Source: Kocuria palustris
GTDB taxonomy: Bacteria > Actinomycetota > Actinomycetes > Actinomycetales > Micrococcaceae
DNA: 64,000 nt
Assembly (NCBI RefSeq): GCF_016907795.1
Contig: NZ_JAFBCR010000001.1
Span: 1,674,001 to 1,738,000, forward strand
Reading direction: 5' to 3'
This document shows positions 17,431 to 26,487 of the stretch, one piece after another. The notes beneath the pieces were generated by a model. It worked only from the letters and a program-made list of their open reading frames with translations, was not told where the DNA came from and did no database searches. Numbering within the stretch: position 1 is the first letter of the stretch; each line of letters starts with the position of its first letter. Both the position numbers and the translations under genes were made by a program.

Positions 17431-17572
17431 AGGCATCGGCAAGCCCGAAGCGCTCAAGCACGACTTCGGCGGCTTCTGGTCGCGGCGGATCACCGATGAG
17501 CACCGACTGGTCTGCAAGGTCCTCGAGGATCGTGTGCTGATAGCCCAGTGCCGCTACCACTACGGCCGCTGA
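17363..17572 (+). pseudogene. yoeB: YoeB toxin lacking its N-terminus
   Basis: From R-K-V-L-K-R-I-N-R-L-L onward the frame matches YoeB closely (G-K-P-E-A-L-K-H, W-S-R-R-I-T-D-E-H-R-L-V, C-R-Y-H-Y). The three residues needed for mRNA cleavage by E. coli YoeB (Glu46, Arg65, His83) all have equivalents. The first 18-20 residues (beta-1 and the start of helix 1) are missing because the yefM end is fused directly to codon 20 or so. An ATG at 17363 could restart translation four residues before the homology, but there is no good ribosome binding site. Probably inactive; two extra residues (Gly-Arg) follow the usual His-Tyr terminus. Confidence 0.75.
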
Positions 17573-17599
17573 GATGGGCCCGCGCGTGGTGAGCTGCGC

Positions 17600-17616
17600 T
17601 ACAGTCTGAGACTGTA
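17600..17616. promoter_or_regulatory. Perfect 17-base palindrome upstream of the phospholipase
   Basis: TACAGTCT-G-AGACTGTA is a perfect inverted repeat 42 bases before the phospholipase start. It could be an operator, or the end of the yoeB transcript. No matching regulator is adjacent. A second small hairpin (CCCCC-GA-GGGGG, 17641-17652) overlaps the ribosome binding site. Confidence 0.4.
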
Positions 17617-17658
17617 TCCCCTAGTGGGAGCTCATAATCTCCCCCGAGGGGGCATGCC

Positions 17659-18246
17659 ATGAAGACCGTTGCGCGCCGACCGATCACTCTTCTTGCGTCC
17701 GTGATGCTGCTGGCATCGACCGCGGCGGGAGCATCCGCGGCCACGGCGGCATCCACTGCGTCGCCGACGGGCGGGGACATCACCAAGAAGCAGTACGACG
17801 TCCTGCTGCGCAACTTCACGCCCCAGGAGATCGTCGAGCTCGACGCGATCTCGAGTCAGGCGGAGATCCAGGAGATCGTGCGGCTCACCGGAGGGTCATC
17901 ATCCCTCCGCCTGGCTCAGACTTCCGCTATACCTCAGGCCTCCGCTGCTCCTCTGGCAGCGGCGACCGACGAGACCAACGGCTGCAGCTATTCACCGGAT
18001 CAGTGGGGGCGCGCTGATTTCAAGCCCACCTGCGACGATCACGATCGGTGCTATTCGTCCACGAGCTTCGTCGATCGATTGGACTGCGACACGGTGTTCC
18101 TGTCCGGGCTCACGGCGCCCTGCACCCGGGCCTACCCCACCGAGACGATCCGCCGCAACGCGTGCCTCGGGGTGGCCGATGTCTACTACTACGCGGTGCG
18201 AAATGCGGGCGGAGCCTTCTACGAGGGGCAGGGGCTGAACAACTAG
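17659..18246 (+). CDS. Secreted prokaryotic phospholipase A2-like protein
   Basis: A 195-residue secreted protein. A signal peptide covers about residues 1-27 (K/R-rich start, L-L-A-S-V-M-L-L-A-S core, A-S-A cleavage site). The mature end carries the bacterial phospholipase A2 motif C-S-Y-S-P-D-Q-W-G-x-A-D-F-x-x-x-C-D-D-H-D-R-C-Y, with the catalytic His128-Asp129 pair. Six cysteines (109, 125, 131, 143, 155, 169) could form three disulfides. Between them lies a helical pro-region rich in Ala, Gln and Ile. It should cleave the sn-2 ester of phospholipids outside the cell. Regulation may involve the palindrome at 17600. Confidence 0.82.
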   Translation: MKTVARRPITLLASVMLLASTAAGASAATAASTASPTGGDITKKQYDVLLRNFTPQEIVELDAISSQAEIQEIVRLTGGSSSLRLAQTSAIPQASAAPLAAATDETNGCSYSPDQWGRADFKPTCDDHDRCYSSTSFVDRLDCDTVFLSGLTAPCTRAYPTETIRRNACLGVADVYYYAVRNAGGAFYEGQGLNN

Positions 18247-18294
18247 TCGGCCGAGTCAGGGTGAAGTCCGCGGCGTGCCAGCCGTTCACGCAGG

Positions 18295-19062
18295 TCACAG
18301 CACCGCGATCTTCTGCCAGACCTTGCGGGCCATGTCGGAGGTCAGGGTCTCCAGGCCCTCCACGCCGTCGATGATCTCGCCGTCCGTCGTATCCTCGGCG
18401 AACAGGGCAGCGGTCTTGCCCACGAGCGAGAGCATCTCCGTGCAGTAGTCCAGGTAGTGGCGCAGCTGCTCGCGGCTGAGATCCAGGCCGCCGTCGGCGC
18501 GCGAGCCCCGCTCCAGGCGCTCGGGGACCTTGGTCAGCTGATGCATGTCGATCACGTGGGCCAGGGAGCGCAGGCGGTGCAGCAGCCGCATCACGCGCGC
18601 CCGCTCCATCCGCTCCGGCACGGCGATCAGGAAGAACACCGCCAGGCCCGCGAACACCGCGTTGTTGATGACGGTCTCCAGCAGCGGCAGGAAGTCGATC
18701 GGGCTGATGGCCTCCGGATCGGCCCAGATGTCGGCCGCGGCCAGCGCGATCGTCAGTGTCACGAACACGACGATGAGCGCGACCAGCAGCCGCGACATGA
18801 AGCGGGCGAACCGGATGCGACGGCGGCTGATGCCGCCCTCCGAGCCGACCTCGTCCACGAGCGCCGCGAGCTCGCCGCATACCTCCCACAGCCCGCGATC
18901 CGGGAAGCGGGAGCGGATGCGCTGCTGGAGCGCGCGCGTGGAATCGCGCACCGCTTCGTGCTTGAGGCTCTGGTACCGGCTGCCGTCGGGAGGGCTGTCG
19001 TCGTGGTCGTCGGGCCGCTCGGCCAGCTCATCGAGGTAGGACACCAGGAGAGGGTAGGGCAC
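18295..19062 (-). CDS. Conserved hypothetical two-helix membrane protein
   Basis: A 255-residue protein I do not recognise by family. The first 85 residues are soluble and charged, two membrane helices follow (about 92-112 and 132-152, each rich in V, L, I, A, F), and the last 100 residues are a Leu/Arg-rich soluble helical region (H-R-L-R-S-L-A-H-V-I-D-M-H-Q-L-T-K). Both soluble ends would be on the cytoplasmic side. It is convergent with the phospholipase and divergent from the HNH nuclease. GTG start at 19062. No catalytic motif is visible. Confidence 0.65.
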   Translation of the reverse strand: MPYPLLVSYLDELAERPDDHDDSPPDGSRYQSLKHEAVRDSTRALQQRIRSRFPDRGLWEVCGELAALVDEVGSEGGISRRRIRFARFMSRLLVALIVVFVTLTIALAAADIWADPEAISPIDFLPLLETVINNAVFAGLAVFFLIAVPERMERARVMRLLHRLRSLAHVIDMHQLTKVPERLERGSRADGGLDLSREQLRHYLDYCTEMLSLVGKTAALFAEDTTDGEIIDGVEGLETLTSDMARKVWQKIAVL

Positions 19063-19148
19063 GCAGCGGCCCGCGCGGCGCCGTCGTCGGCAGGGTGCTG
19101 ATCAGTAGGCTGTGGGGCTTCCCCGCGACCCCCGACGACGAGGCTGAT

Positions 19149-20303
19149 GTGACCCCTGCGCGCTCCCGGATGACGACCCCCGCCAAGATCGGCATCGGCT
19201 GCGGCGGCTGCCTGGGCCTGCTGGTCCTCGCCTTCGTGGCTCTGGTGGTCATCGCGCTGATCGTCGGCCCGTCCTCCGAGGAGGCCGAAGATCCGCGGCC
19301 GGGCTCCTCGGCGTCGTCTGCACCGCAGGCGCCGGAGGCCCCGTCATCGGAGGCGCAGCAGCCTGGCGGGGCCGAGTCGTCCGAGGCAGCAGAGGCACCC
19401 GAGGCGGTCGAGACGTCGGCGCAAGCCTCGGAGCCCGAGAGCTCGCCCGCGCCCGTCGACGACAGCGCCGCCTCCGACTCCGCTGAGGCCCTGACCGTGC
19501 TGGAGACCCTCGACATCAAGGGCCGCGCGCCGAAGACCGGCTATGGCCGCGATCTCTTCGGTCCCACCTGGCACGACGTCGACGGCAACGGGTGCAGCAC
19601 CCGCAATGACATCCTGGCCCGCGACCTCACGGGCATCGAGCGCGAGGACGGCTGCTCCGTGTCCTCCGGTCTGCTGCAGGACCCCTACACGGACACCGCG
19701 ATCGACTTCACCGCGGGAATGGACACCTCCGCCGAGGTGCAGATCGATCACGTGGTGGCGCTGTCCGATGCCTGGCAGAAGGGCGCCCAGCAGATGTCCG
19801 AGCAGCAGCGGCTGGTCTTCGCCAACGACCCGCTGAACCTCCTGGCCGTCGACGGCCCGACCAACCAGTCCAAGGGCGACGGTGACGCCGCGACCTGGCT
19901 GCCGCCGAACCGCTCCTACTGGTGCCCCTACGTGGCGCGGCAGGTCGATGTGAAGGCCAAGTACGACCTGTGGGTCACCCAGCCCGAGCACGACCGGATG
20001 GCGGAGGTGCTGCGGGACTGCGAGGGGGAGTCGTCGTCCGAGTCCGGTTCGGGGTCGGACCAGAGCTCGACGCGGGCGCCCGCCGAGAGCGCACCGCAGC
20101 CCGCCCCGGCACCCGAGCCGGCCCCTGAGCCGGAACCGGTCCCGGCGCCCGCCCAGGAACCTGCCCCGGCACCCGCTGCATCGGGTGCAGCCTTCGCGAA
20201 CTGCTCCGAGGCCCGGGCCGCCGGTGCCGCACCCCTGTACCGCGGCATGCCCGGCTATGCGCCGCGCATGGATGGCGACGGCGACGGGGTCGCCTGCGAG
20301 TGA
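19149..20303 (+). CDS. Membrane-anchored HNH (DUF1524) nuclease with excalibur domain
   Basis: About 384 residues from a GTG at 19149 with GAGG upstream; an in-frame GTG at 19095 and an ATG at 19170 are alternatives. The order is a membrane anchor (G-C-L-G-L-L-V-L-A-F-V-A-L-V-V), an acidic Ser/Glu/Ala linker, a DUF1524-type HNH nuclease domain (V-Q-I-D-H-V-V-A-L-S-D-A-W; F-A-N-D-P-L-N-L-L-A-V; N-Q-S-K-G-D), a Pro-Ala-Glu repeat tail, and a C-terminal excalibur calcium-binding motif (D-G-D-G-D-G-V-A-C-E). Such proteins are extracellular DNA/RNA-degrading enzymes; here it would be tethered outside the membrane. The tail could span the wall. Confidence 0.83.
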   Translation: MTPARSRMTTPAKIGIGCGGCLGLLVLAFVALVVIALIVGPSSEEAEDPRPGSSASSAPQAPEAPSSEAQQPGGAESSEAAEAPEAVETSAQASEPESSPAPVDDSAASDSAEALTVLETLDIKGRAPKTGYGRDLFGPTWHDVDGNGCSTRNDILARDLTGIEREDGCSVSSGLLQDPYTDTAIDFTAGMDTSAEVQIDHVVALSDAWQKGAQQMSEQQRLVFANDPLNLLAVDGPTNQSKGDGDAATWLPPNRSYWCPYVARQVDVKAKYDLWVTQPEHDRMAEVLRDCEGESSSESGSGSDQSSTRAPAESAPQPAPAPEPAPEPEPVPAPAQEPAPAPAASGAAFANCSEARAAGAAPLYRGMPGYAPRMDGDGDGVACE

Positions 20304-20464
20304 CCGGCGTCGCGGCCGTGTGACGCTTCTCGCGGGTCGGATGGCCCCGTAGGCCTGACAGGCAGAGCGAGCCGAGGTCTAGCGTTGAGGGTTCTGCCGC
20401 GAGCGTGAGGCCTCCGCCGCGGTGATGCAGTTCTTCATCGATCCATCATCCCGGGAGGTGTCCT

Positions 20465-21760
20465 GTGACCGCTGTGCATGAGACCCAGGGCGGCGCCGTG
20501 CTGTCGCCGACGCGCCGCCGCATCGCGCTGATGGCCCTGGCCCTCGGAGGCTTCGGCATCGGCTCCGCCGAGTTCGTCTCCATGGGGCTGCTCCCGCAGA
20601 TCGCCCAGGGGCTGCTGCCCGAGATGATGGCCTCGGACCCGGAGCAGGGCGTGGCCCGCGCCGGATGGGCCATCACCGCCTACGCGCTGGGCGTGGTGGT
20701 CGGCGCCCCGCTGCTGTCGCTGCTGGCCGTGCGCCTGAGCCGCACCCGCCTGATCGTAGTGTTCGCGGGACTGCTGTGCGTGTCCACCCTGGCCTCCGGG
20801 CTGATGCCGAGCTTCGAGCTGACGTTGCTGGCCCGCTTCATCGCAGGGCTGCCGCATGGCGCCTACCTGGGGGTGGCCTCGCTGCTGGCGGCCTCCCTCA
20901 TGGGCCCCGGTTCGCAGGGCAAGGGCGCGGCCGTCGCCCTGTCCGGGCTGACCCTGGCCAATCTGGTGGGCGTGCCCATGCTCACGGCTCTGGGGCAGGC
21001 GGCCGGATGGCGCGCGGCCTTCCTGACGATCGCCGCGGTCTTCGCGCTGACCGCCGTCCTGGTGGCCACCACGATCCCGTCCCAGCCCGCCCCGCAGGGC
21101 CGACGGTTCCAGGACGAGCTGCGCGCCTTCTCCCGGGTCCAGCTGTGGGTGGTCATGCTGATCGCCGCGGTGGGGTTCGCCGGGTCGTTCGCCGTGTTCA
21201 GCTACATCGCGGACATCGGCCAGCAGGCCGCCGGCATGAGCGCCGGATTCATCCCCGTGCTGCTGGCGGTGGCCGGACTGGGCATGACCATCGGCAACGC
21301 GATCGGCGGCTTCACGACGGACCGCTCCCTGGACAGGACGCTGCTGGTGGCCTTCCCGCTCTACATCGCGGCCATGGTGCTGATGGTCTCCGTGGTGACG
21401 GACCCGGTCGGGCTGAGCATCGCGTTCTTCCTCACCAACATGGGCCACGCGACGCTGGGCCCGGCCATGCAGACCTGGCTCATGCGCATCGCCGGCCCCT
21501 CCGAGATGCTGGGCGCCTCGCTGCACCACGCGGCGTTCAACGTGGCGAACGCGCTGGGCGCGTTGCTGGGCGGCATGGTGATCTCCGCGGGCCTCGGCCT
21601 GGCGGCCCCCACAGTGGTCGGGCTGGTCGTGGCGAGCCTGGGCTTCACGATGCTGCTGGGCAGCTTCGCCCTGCTGCGCCTGCGCTCGCGGCGCTTCCGC
21701 CGCGAGCTCGACACCGCGCAGGTCCCGGTGCAGTCCCCCGAGGCCGCCTCGGCCCGCTGA
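20465..21760 (+). CDS. MFS transporter, DHA1 family (AraJ/YdhP-like)
   Basis: A 431-residue, 12-helix major facilitator. It has the DHA1 opening (M-A-L-A-L-G-G-F-G-I-G-S-A-E-F-V-S-M-G-L-L-P) and the motif-C-like A-Y-A-L-G-V-V-V-G-A-P segment in helix 2, which places it with the AraJ/arabinose-efflux-like exporters. Substrate is unknown; drugs or sugars are typical. The GTG at 20465 is preceded by GGGAGG. It reads in the same direction as ohr, 132 bases downstream, but co-transcription is not evident. Confidence 0.83.
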   Translation: MTAVHETQGGAVLSPTRRRIALMALALGGFGIGSAEFVSMGLLPQIAQGLLPEMMASDPEQGVARAGWAITAYALGVVVGAPLLSLLAVRLSRTRLIVVFAGLLCVSTLASGLMPSFELTLLARFIAGLPHGAYLGVASLLAASLMGPGSQGKGAAVALSGLTLANLVGVPMLTALGQAAGWRAAFLTIAAVFALTAVLVATTIPSQPAPQGRRFQDELRAFSRVQLWVVMLIAAVGFAGSFAVFSYIADIGQQAAGMSAGFIPVLLAVAGLGMTIGNAIGGFTTDRSLDRTLLVAFPLYIAAMVLMVSVVTDPVGLSIAFFLTNMGHATLGPAMQTWLMRIAGPSEMLGASLHHAAFNVANALGALLGGMVISAGLGLAAPTVVGLVVASLGFTMLLGSFALLRLRSRRFRRELDTAQVPVQSPEAASAR

Positions 21761-21892
21761 GCTCGCCCGGCCCGTCCTGGCCGCGCGGCTCGCAGGTGCT
21801 CGCGCAGCCGATGCACCCCCGTCTTGACGGGCGTCCTACGATGAGATCACCGCGTGCCGGAGACGCCGGTCGCGGATCGCGAGGAGGATGAC

Positions 21893-22312
21893 ATGGATCC
21901 CCTGTACACCACCGAGGCACTCGCCACCGGAGCAGGACGCGACGGCAGCGTGACCGTCCCCGACGGAGGCCTGGAATTCGATCTGGCTTCGCCCCGGGCC
22001 ATGGGGGGCAGCGGCGACGGGAACAACCCGGAGCAGCTCTTCGCCGCGGGCTACGCGGCCTGCTTCCACTCCGCACTGCAGCTCACCGCCAGGCAGCGCG
22101 GCAAGGACCTGGGCGACTCCTCCGTGGGCGCCAAGGTCTCCATCGGCAAGGAGGGCGAGGGGTTCGGCCTGGCGGTCGAGCTCGAGGTCGTCATCCCGGG
22201 CATGCCGCACGACGAGGCGCAGGAGCTGGCCGATGCGGCGCATCAGGTCTGCCCGTACTCCAATGCCACGCGCGGCAACATCCCGGTGGAGGTCACGGTC
22301 TCGGACGACTGA
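21893..22312 (+). CDS. ohr: Organic hydroperoxide resistance protein, Ohr/OsmC family
   Basis: A 139-residue Ohr protein. It has the peroxidatic cysteine in Y-A-A-C-F-H-S-A-L, the resolving cysteine in V-C-P-Y-S-N-A-T-R-G-N, and the N-N-P-E-Q-L-F-A-A-G-Y motif typical of Ohr rather than general OsmC. It reduces organic peroxides using a dithiol (lipoyl) system. I chose the ATG at 21893 because GAGGAGG lies six bases upstream; an ATG 39 bases earlier lacks support. It is convergent with ycsI, with stops only 10 bases apart. No OhrR is seen nearby. Confidence 0.9.
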   Translation: MDPLYTTEALATGAGRDGSVTVPDGGLEFDLASPRAMGGSGDGNNPEQLFAAGYAACFHSALQLTARQRGKDLGDSSVGAKVSIGKEGEGFGLAVELEVVIPGMPHDEAQELADAAHQVCPYSNATRGNIPVEVTVSDD

Positions 22313-22321
22313 TCCGCGGCC

Positions 22322-23116
22322 TCACGGCACCTGGTACGACGCGTTCGGGGCATCTGTGATGAGCATGTGCCCCGGCGCGTGGCCGATCGCGAAGGGGACG
22401 CCGCTGGCCGCGATCGCCGCCTGGGGCGTGACGCCGCAGGCCCAGAAGACCGGCAGCCATCCGTCGGGGATCTCCACGGCGTCGCCGTAGTCCGGACGGG
22501 AGAGGTCCTCGATGCCGATCGCGGCCGGATCGCCCACGTGCAGGGGCGCACCGTGCACGGCCGGGTAGCGCGAGGTGATGCGCACGGCGTCGGCGACCAT
22601 GGATCCGGGCAGCGGCCGCATGGAGACCACGGTGGGCCCGTGCAGCCGGCCCGCGGAGCCGGCCGGGATCGACGTCCGGTACATCGGCACGTTCACGCCC
22701 TGGTCCTGATGCGCCAGCGGCAGCCCGGCCTCCAGCAGCGCGGCCTCGAACGTGAAGCTGCACCCGATCAGGAAGGCCACCAGGTCATCGCGCCACAGCT
22801 CGGTGACGTCGGCGGGGGAGCCCACGAGCTCGCCGTCGCGGTGGACGGTGTAGCGCGGGATGTCGGTGCGGATGTCGCCGCCGGGCAGCAGGTCGCTGCT
22901 GAGCTGACCGGCCTCGAGCACGCCCAGCAGCGGGCAGGACTTGGGGTTGCGGTGGGCGAAGAGCAGGACGTCGTACGCCCAGTCCTGCGGCACCGCGATG
23001 AGATTGGCCTGGGCGAAGCCGTCCGACCACCCGGAGGTGGGGACGGCCCGCCCGGCGCGGAACAGCTCCCGAGCGGCGGCAGGGCTCAGCTGGGAGACGG
23101 GGGTGTCGTCGTTCAT
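22322..23116 (-). CDS. ycsI: Putative hydro-lyase, DUF1445/YcsI family
   Basis: A 264-residue protein of the YcsI/DUF1445 family, related by fold to mammalian D-glutamate cyclase and annotated as putative hydro-lyase. Typical segments are [35 protein letters not shown] and A-P-G-H-M-L-I-T-D. The start at 23116 has GCAGGAG upstream. D-glutamate cyclase makes 5-oxoproline from D-glutamate, so a link to the PxpABC enzyme 10 kb away is logical. It is downstream of ycsG on the same strand (49-base gap), as in the Bacillus ycs-kip operon. Confidence 0.85.
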   Translation of the reverse strand: MNDDTPVSQLSPAAARELFRAGRAVPTSGWSDGFAQANLIAVPQDWAYDVLLFAHRNPKSCPLLGVLEAGQLSSDLLPGGDIRTDIPRYTVHRDGELVGSPADVTELWRDDLVAFLIGCSFTFEAALLEAGLPLAHQDQGVNVPMYRTSIPAGSAGRLHGPTVVSMRPLPGSMVADAVRITSRYPAVHGAPLHVGDPAAIGIEDLSRPDYGDAVEIPDGWLPVFWACGVTPQAAIAASGVPFAIGHAPGHMLITDAPNASYQVP

Positions 23117-23165
23117 CGGAGCTCCTGCCGTCGCGCGGGTCATGGTCTTCAGGATGCCAGAGGCG

Positions 23166-24437
23166 TCACGCCCAGAGGGCCGCGATGCCGGACAGGGACT
23201 TCCAGCCGAGGATGTAGGTCAGGATCAGCACCAGGGCGCCGATGATGGCCAGCCACTTGGGGTAGCTGTAGCCGTGCAGCAGGTCCCGGCGGAACCAGGC
23301 CACGATCATGATCACCGTGAAGCCGATCGGCAGGATCAGCCCGTTCACGGCACCGGCCACGATCAGCAGGGTCGACGGGGCCTGGCCCAGCAGCAGGAAC
23401 ACGAGTGCGGAGACGGCGATGAACGCGACCGTGAGGATGTTGCGGGTGCGACCGGAGGTCTTCTCCGAGGTGAGGAACGAGACCGACGTGTAGGCGGCGC
23501 CGATCACGGAGGAGATCGAGGCGGCCCACAGGATCAGGCCGAACAGGCGAAGCCCGATCTCGCCGGCGGCGTGCTCGAAGGCCTGGGCGGCGAGGTTCTC
23601 GCCCGTGAGCTGCGCGCCCCCGGCCACGACGCCCAAGATGGCCAGGAACAGCAGGAAGCGCATGACGCCCGTGATGATGATGCCGAGCACGGAGGAGTTC
23701 GAGATGCGCTTGGCGTTCTCGGGGCCGGTGATCCCGGAGTCGACCATGCGGTGTGCGCCGGCGTAGGTGATGTAGCCGCCGATGGTGCCGCCGATCAGGG
23801 TGACGATCACGACGTAGCTGATCTGCTCGGGAAGGACCATGTTCTTCATGGCCTCGCCCACGGGCGGGTCCGAGACGACGGCCACGTAGCCGGTCACCAG
23901 GATCATCACGACGCCCAGGCCGATCACGATCTTGTCCAGGGCCATGCCGGCCTTCTTGGACAGGAACACGGCGATGGCCAGGACGGCGGTGATGAGGCCG
24001 CCCCACTTGGCGTCCAGACCGGTCATGGCGTTGATGCCCAGGCCGCCGCCGGCGGTGTTGCCGATGTTGAAGACCAGGCCGCCCAGCGCCACGAGCGCGG
24101 CGACGAGCCAGCCGACGCCGGGCAGGACCGCATTGCCGAGCTGCTGGGCCTTGAGCCCGGAGACGCCGATGACGCGCCACACGTTCAGCTGCACGGCGAT
24201 GTCCACCAGGATCGAGACCAGGATCGCGAAGGCGAAGGCCGCGCCCATCTGGACGGTGAAGTTGGCGGTCTGGGTGATGAAGCCCGGTCCGATGGCGCTG
24301 GTGGCCATCAGGAAGAGGGCGCCCAGGATGGCCTGACGGGACGAACTCGAGACCATGCCGGGGGCGGCCTTGGGGGTCTGCGCGTCGGTGGAGCCGGCGT
24401 CCTGCACGGGAGCCTGCTCGGGGTGGTGCTGGGTCAT
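23166..24437 (-). CDS. ycsG: NRAMP-family transporter, YcsG type
   Basis: A 423-residue membrane protein with about 11 helices. It opens with [19 protein letters not shown], the NRAMP helix-1 signature; the metal-selecting D-P-G of true Mn/Fe importers is replaced by I-G-P-G, which suggests a different cargo. In Bacillus the YcsG relative sits in the kip operon, so an organic acid or amino acid is possible. I chose the ATG at 24437 (GAGGCAG upstream) over an in-frame start 72 bases earlier. The operator-like palindrome at 24568 lies 130 bases upstream. Confidence 0.84.
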   Translation of the reverse strand: MTQHHPEQAPVQDAGSTDAQTPKAAPGMVSSSSRQAILGALFLMATSAIGPGFITQTANFTVQMGAAFAFAILVSILVDIAVQLNVWRVIGVSGLKAQQLGNAVLPGVGWLVAALVALGGLVFNIGNTAGGGLGINAMTGLDAKWGGLITAVLAIAVFLSKKAGMALDKIVIGLGVVMILVTGYVAVVSDPPVGEAMKNMVLPEQISYVVIVTLIGGTIGGYITYAGAHRMVDSGITGPENAKRISNSSVLGIIITGVMRFLLFLAILGVVAGGAQLTGENLAAQAFEHAAGEIGLRLFGLILWAASISSVIGAAYTSVSFLTSEKTSGRTRNILTVAFIAVSALVFLLLGQAPSTLLIVAGAVNGLILPIGFTVIMIVAWFRRDLLHGYSYPKWLAIIGALVLILTYILGWKSLSGIAALWA

Positions 24438-24567
24438 GGTCTGCCTCGAGACGATCAGCGGGGCGGCGTGGTGCGGCCCCAGGTTGTGCGCGCCGGGGGT
24501 GCGGTTCACCGTCGGCGTGGAGCCCTTCGCAGAGGGGAGTCCGGGTCAGTGGAGGACACAGTACAGA

Positions 24568-24578
24568 TTGTTCAACAA
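24568..24578. promoter_or_regulatory. Second GntR/FCD-type operator core upstream of ycsG
   Basis: TTGTTCAACAA on the plus strand (TTGTTGAACAA on the minus strand, the ycsG sense strand) is a perfect 11-base palindrome. It repeats the core of the pxpA operator; the match extends to ATTGTT on one side only. It is inside the shared 240-base ycsG/fadD promoter region. Confidence 0.55.
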
Positions 24579-24617
24579 ATTGACGAGATCTGCACCACAT
24601 CCGGGTTGATCTCCTTT

Positions 24618-24646
24618 TTGTGACCTGTCTCACGGTCGCCTACCGT
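24618..24646 (+). promoter_or_regulatory. Candidate fadD promoter with overlapping CRP-like site
   Basis: TTGTGA (24618-24623) and TACCGT (24641-24646), 17 bases apart, look like a housekeeping promoter for fadD. TGTGA-N6-TCACG at 24619-24634 matches the CRP/GlxR consensus in nine of ten specified bases and covers the -35 element. A GlxR-like protein could act here; the Fnr-like regulator at 59614 would prefer a different sequence. Confidence 0.42.
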
Positions 24647-24678
24647 AGAGTCACTGACCCCTATCACCAGGAGCCCCC

Positions 24679-26487
24679 GTGCGCGAGATCAGCATTCCGT
24701 CTGCTGTAGAGACCCCCCGAGACACGAACGTGACGGAGCTGCTGCTGCGCAATGCGCGCAAGCCCTCCGATCCGGCGATCTACTCCCACCGCGTGGGTGA
24801 GCAGTGGATCGATCTGCGGGCCAGCGAGGTGGTGGAGCAGGTCACCGCCCTGGCCAAGGGACTGGTGGCCGCCGGCATTGAGCCGGGGGACCGTGTGGGG
24901 CTCATGTCGCGCAACCGCCTGGAGTGGAGCCTCATCGACTTCGCGATCTGGTTCGCCGGTGCGGTCTCCGTGCCGGTGTACGAGTCGTCGGCGCCGTCGC
25001 AGCTGCACTGGAACCTGGCGGACTCGGGCGCCACGGCGCTCGTCGTCGAGACCCCGGAGCACAAGGCCGTGTTCGAGCGGGCAGCCCAGGACAAGGACCT
25101 CTCTGCCGTGCACAGCGTGTGGTGCTTCGACGAGGGCGCGCTCGATCACCTGCGCGAGGGGGGCAAGGACGTCCCGGACGAGGAGATCGAGCGCCGCCGC
25201 GATCTCGCCGGCCTCGACGATCTCGCCACGATCATCTACACCTCCGGCACCACCGGGAAGCCCAAGGGCTGCGAGATCACCCACGGGAACTTCGTGGAGC
25301 TCGCGGACGCTGCCAGGCTGTCGATCCCCGAGGTGGTGCAGGAGGGGCGTCGCACGGTCATGTTCCTCCCGCTGGCCCACGTGTTCGCCCGCTACGTCTC
25401 GATCCTCACGGTGGCCGGCGGCTGCACCATGGCCTACACCGCGGACATGAAGAACCTGCTGCCGGACCTGCAGAGCTTCCACCCGGACTTCCTGCTCGTC
25501 GTCCCGCGCGTGTTCGAGAAGGTGTACAACTCCGCCCAGCAGAAGGCGGAGGCCGGCGGCCGCGGGAAGATCTTCGACCGCGCCGCGGCCGTCTCGATCG
25601 CCTGGTCGCGCGCCGAGCAGGCCGGGAAGGTGCCGCTCGGGCTGAAGATCCAGCACGCGATCTTCGACCGCCTGGTCTACGCCAAGCTGCGCGAGGCCAT
25701 GGGAGGGAAGGTCACGCACGCGGTCTCCGGCGGCGGCCCGCTGGGCGAGCGCCTGGCGCACTTCTTCCACGGCGTCGGCCTGATGGTGCTCGAGGGCTAC
25801 GGCCTCACCGAGACCACCGCGCCGCAGACCGTGAACACCCCGACCGCGCTGCGCATCGGCAGCGTCGGGCGTCCCCTGCCGGGCAACGCGGTGCGGATCT
25901 CGGACATGGGCGAGGTCCAGGCCAAGGGCATCGCCGTGATGCGCGGCTACTGGAACAGCCCGGAGAAGACCGAGGAGGCCTTCGAGGACGGCTGGTTCCG
26001 CACCGGCGACCTGGGCGAGCTCGACGACGACGGCTACCTGCGCATCACCGGGCGCATCAAGGAGCTGATCGTGACCGCCGGCGGCAAGAACGTGAGCCCG
26101 GTGGTCCTGGAGGACCAGATCCGTGCGCACACGCTGGTCTCGCAGTGCATCGCCGTGGGCGACAACCGCCCGTTCATCGCCGCGCTGATCACCCTGGACG
26201 AGGAGGCGCTGCCCGGCTGGCTGGAGGCCCACGGGCTGGATCCGGAGATGTCCCTTGACGACGCCCGCCAGAACGACCAGGTGCGCGCGGCGATCGCTAA
26301 GTCCATCGACAAGGCCAACCAGGCGGTCTCGCGCGCCGAGCAGATCAAGGAGCACCGGATCCTGTCCTCGGACTTCTCGGAGAACGACGGCACCCTCACC
26401 CCGTCGCTGAAGCTCAAGCGTGCCCAGGTGCTGCGGACCTACGAGGACGTCGTGAACGAGATCTACGGCGGTCCGCGCAAGGACTGA
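24679..26487 (+). CDS. Long-chain fatty acid-CoA ligase (FadD15-like)
   Basis: A 602-residue AMP-forming ligase. The phosphate-binding loop [12 protein letters not shown] is near residue 195, the adenine motif G-Y-G-L-T-E-T is at about 375, and the hinge/C-terminal segment [22 protein letters not shown] is near 455. It activates long-chain fatty acids to acyl-CoA for lipid synthesis or beta-oxidation. Length and motifs match actinobacterial FadD15/Faa1 types. Start GTG with AGGAG six bases upstream. It is divergent from ycsG. Confidence 0.9.
   Translation: MREISIPSAVETPRDTNVTELLLRNARKPSDPAIYSHRVGEQWIDLRASEVVEQVTALAKGLVAAGIEPGDRVGLMSRNRLEWSLIDFAIWFAGAVSVPVYESSAPSQLHWNLADSGATALVVETPEHKAVFERAAQDKDLSAVHSVWCFDEGALDHLREGGKDVPDEEIERRRDLAGLDDLATIIYTSGTTGKPKGCEITHGNFVELADAARLSIPEVVQEGRRTVMFLPLAHVFARYVSILTVAGGCTMAYTADMKNLLPDLQSFHPDFLLVVPRVFEKVYNSAQQKAEAGGRGKIFDRAAAVSIAWSRAEQAGKVPLGLKIQHAIFDRLVYAKLREAMGGKVTHAVSGGGPLGERLAHFFHGVGLMVLEGYGLTETTAPQTVNTPTALRIGSVGRPLPGNAVRISDMGEVQAKGIAVMRGYWNSPEKTEEAFEDGWFRTGDLGELDDDGYLRITGRIKELIVTAGGKNVSPVVLEDQIRAHTLVSQCIAVGDNRPFIAALITLDEEALPGWLEAHGLDPEMSLDDARQNDQVRAAIAKSIDKANQAVSRAEQIKEHRILSSDFSENDGTLTPSLKLKRAQVLRTYEDVVNEIYGGPRKD

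Noticed and set aside
16209-24437. The 17-24 kb stretch between the pxp halves as a genomic island.
   Set aside because: No integrase, tRNA, direct repeats or clear base-composition change. Ordinary rearrangement or gene loss and gain explains it.
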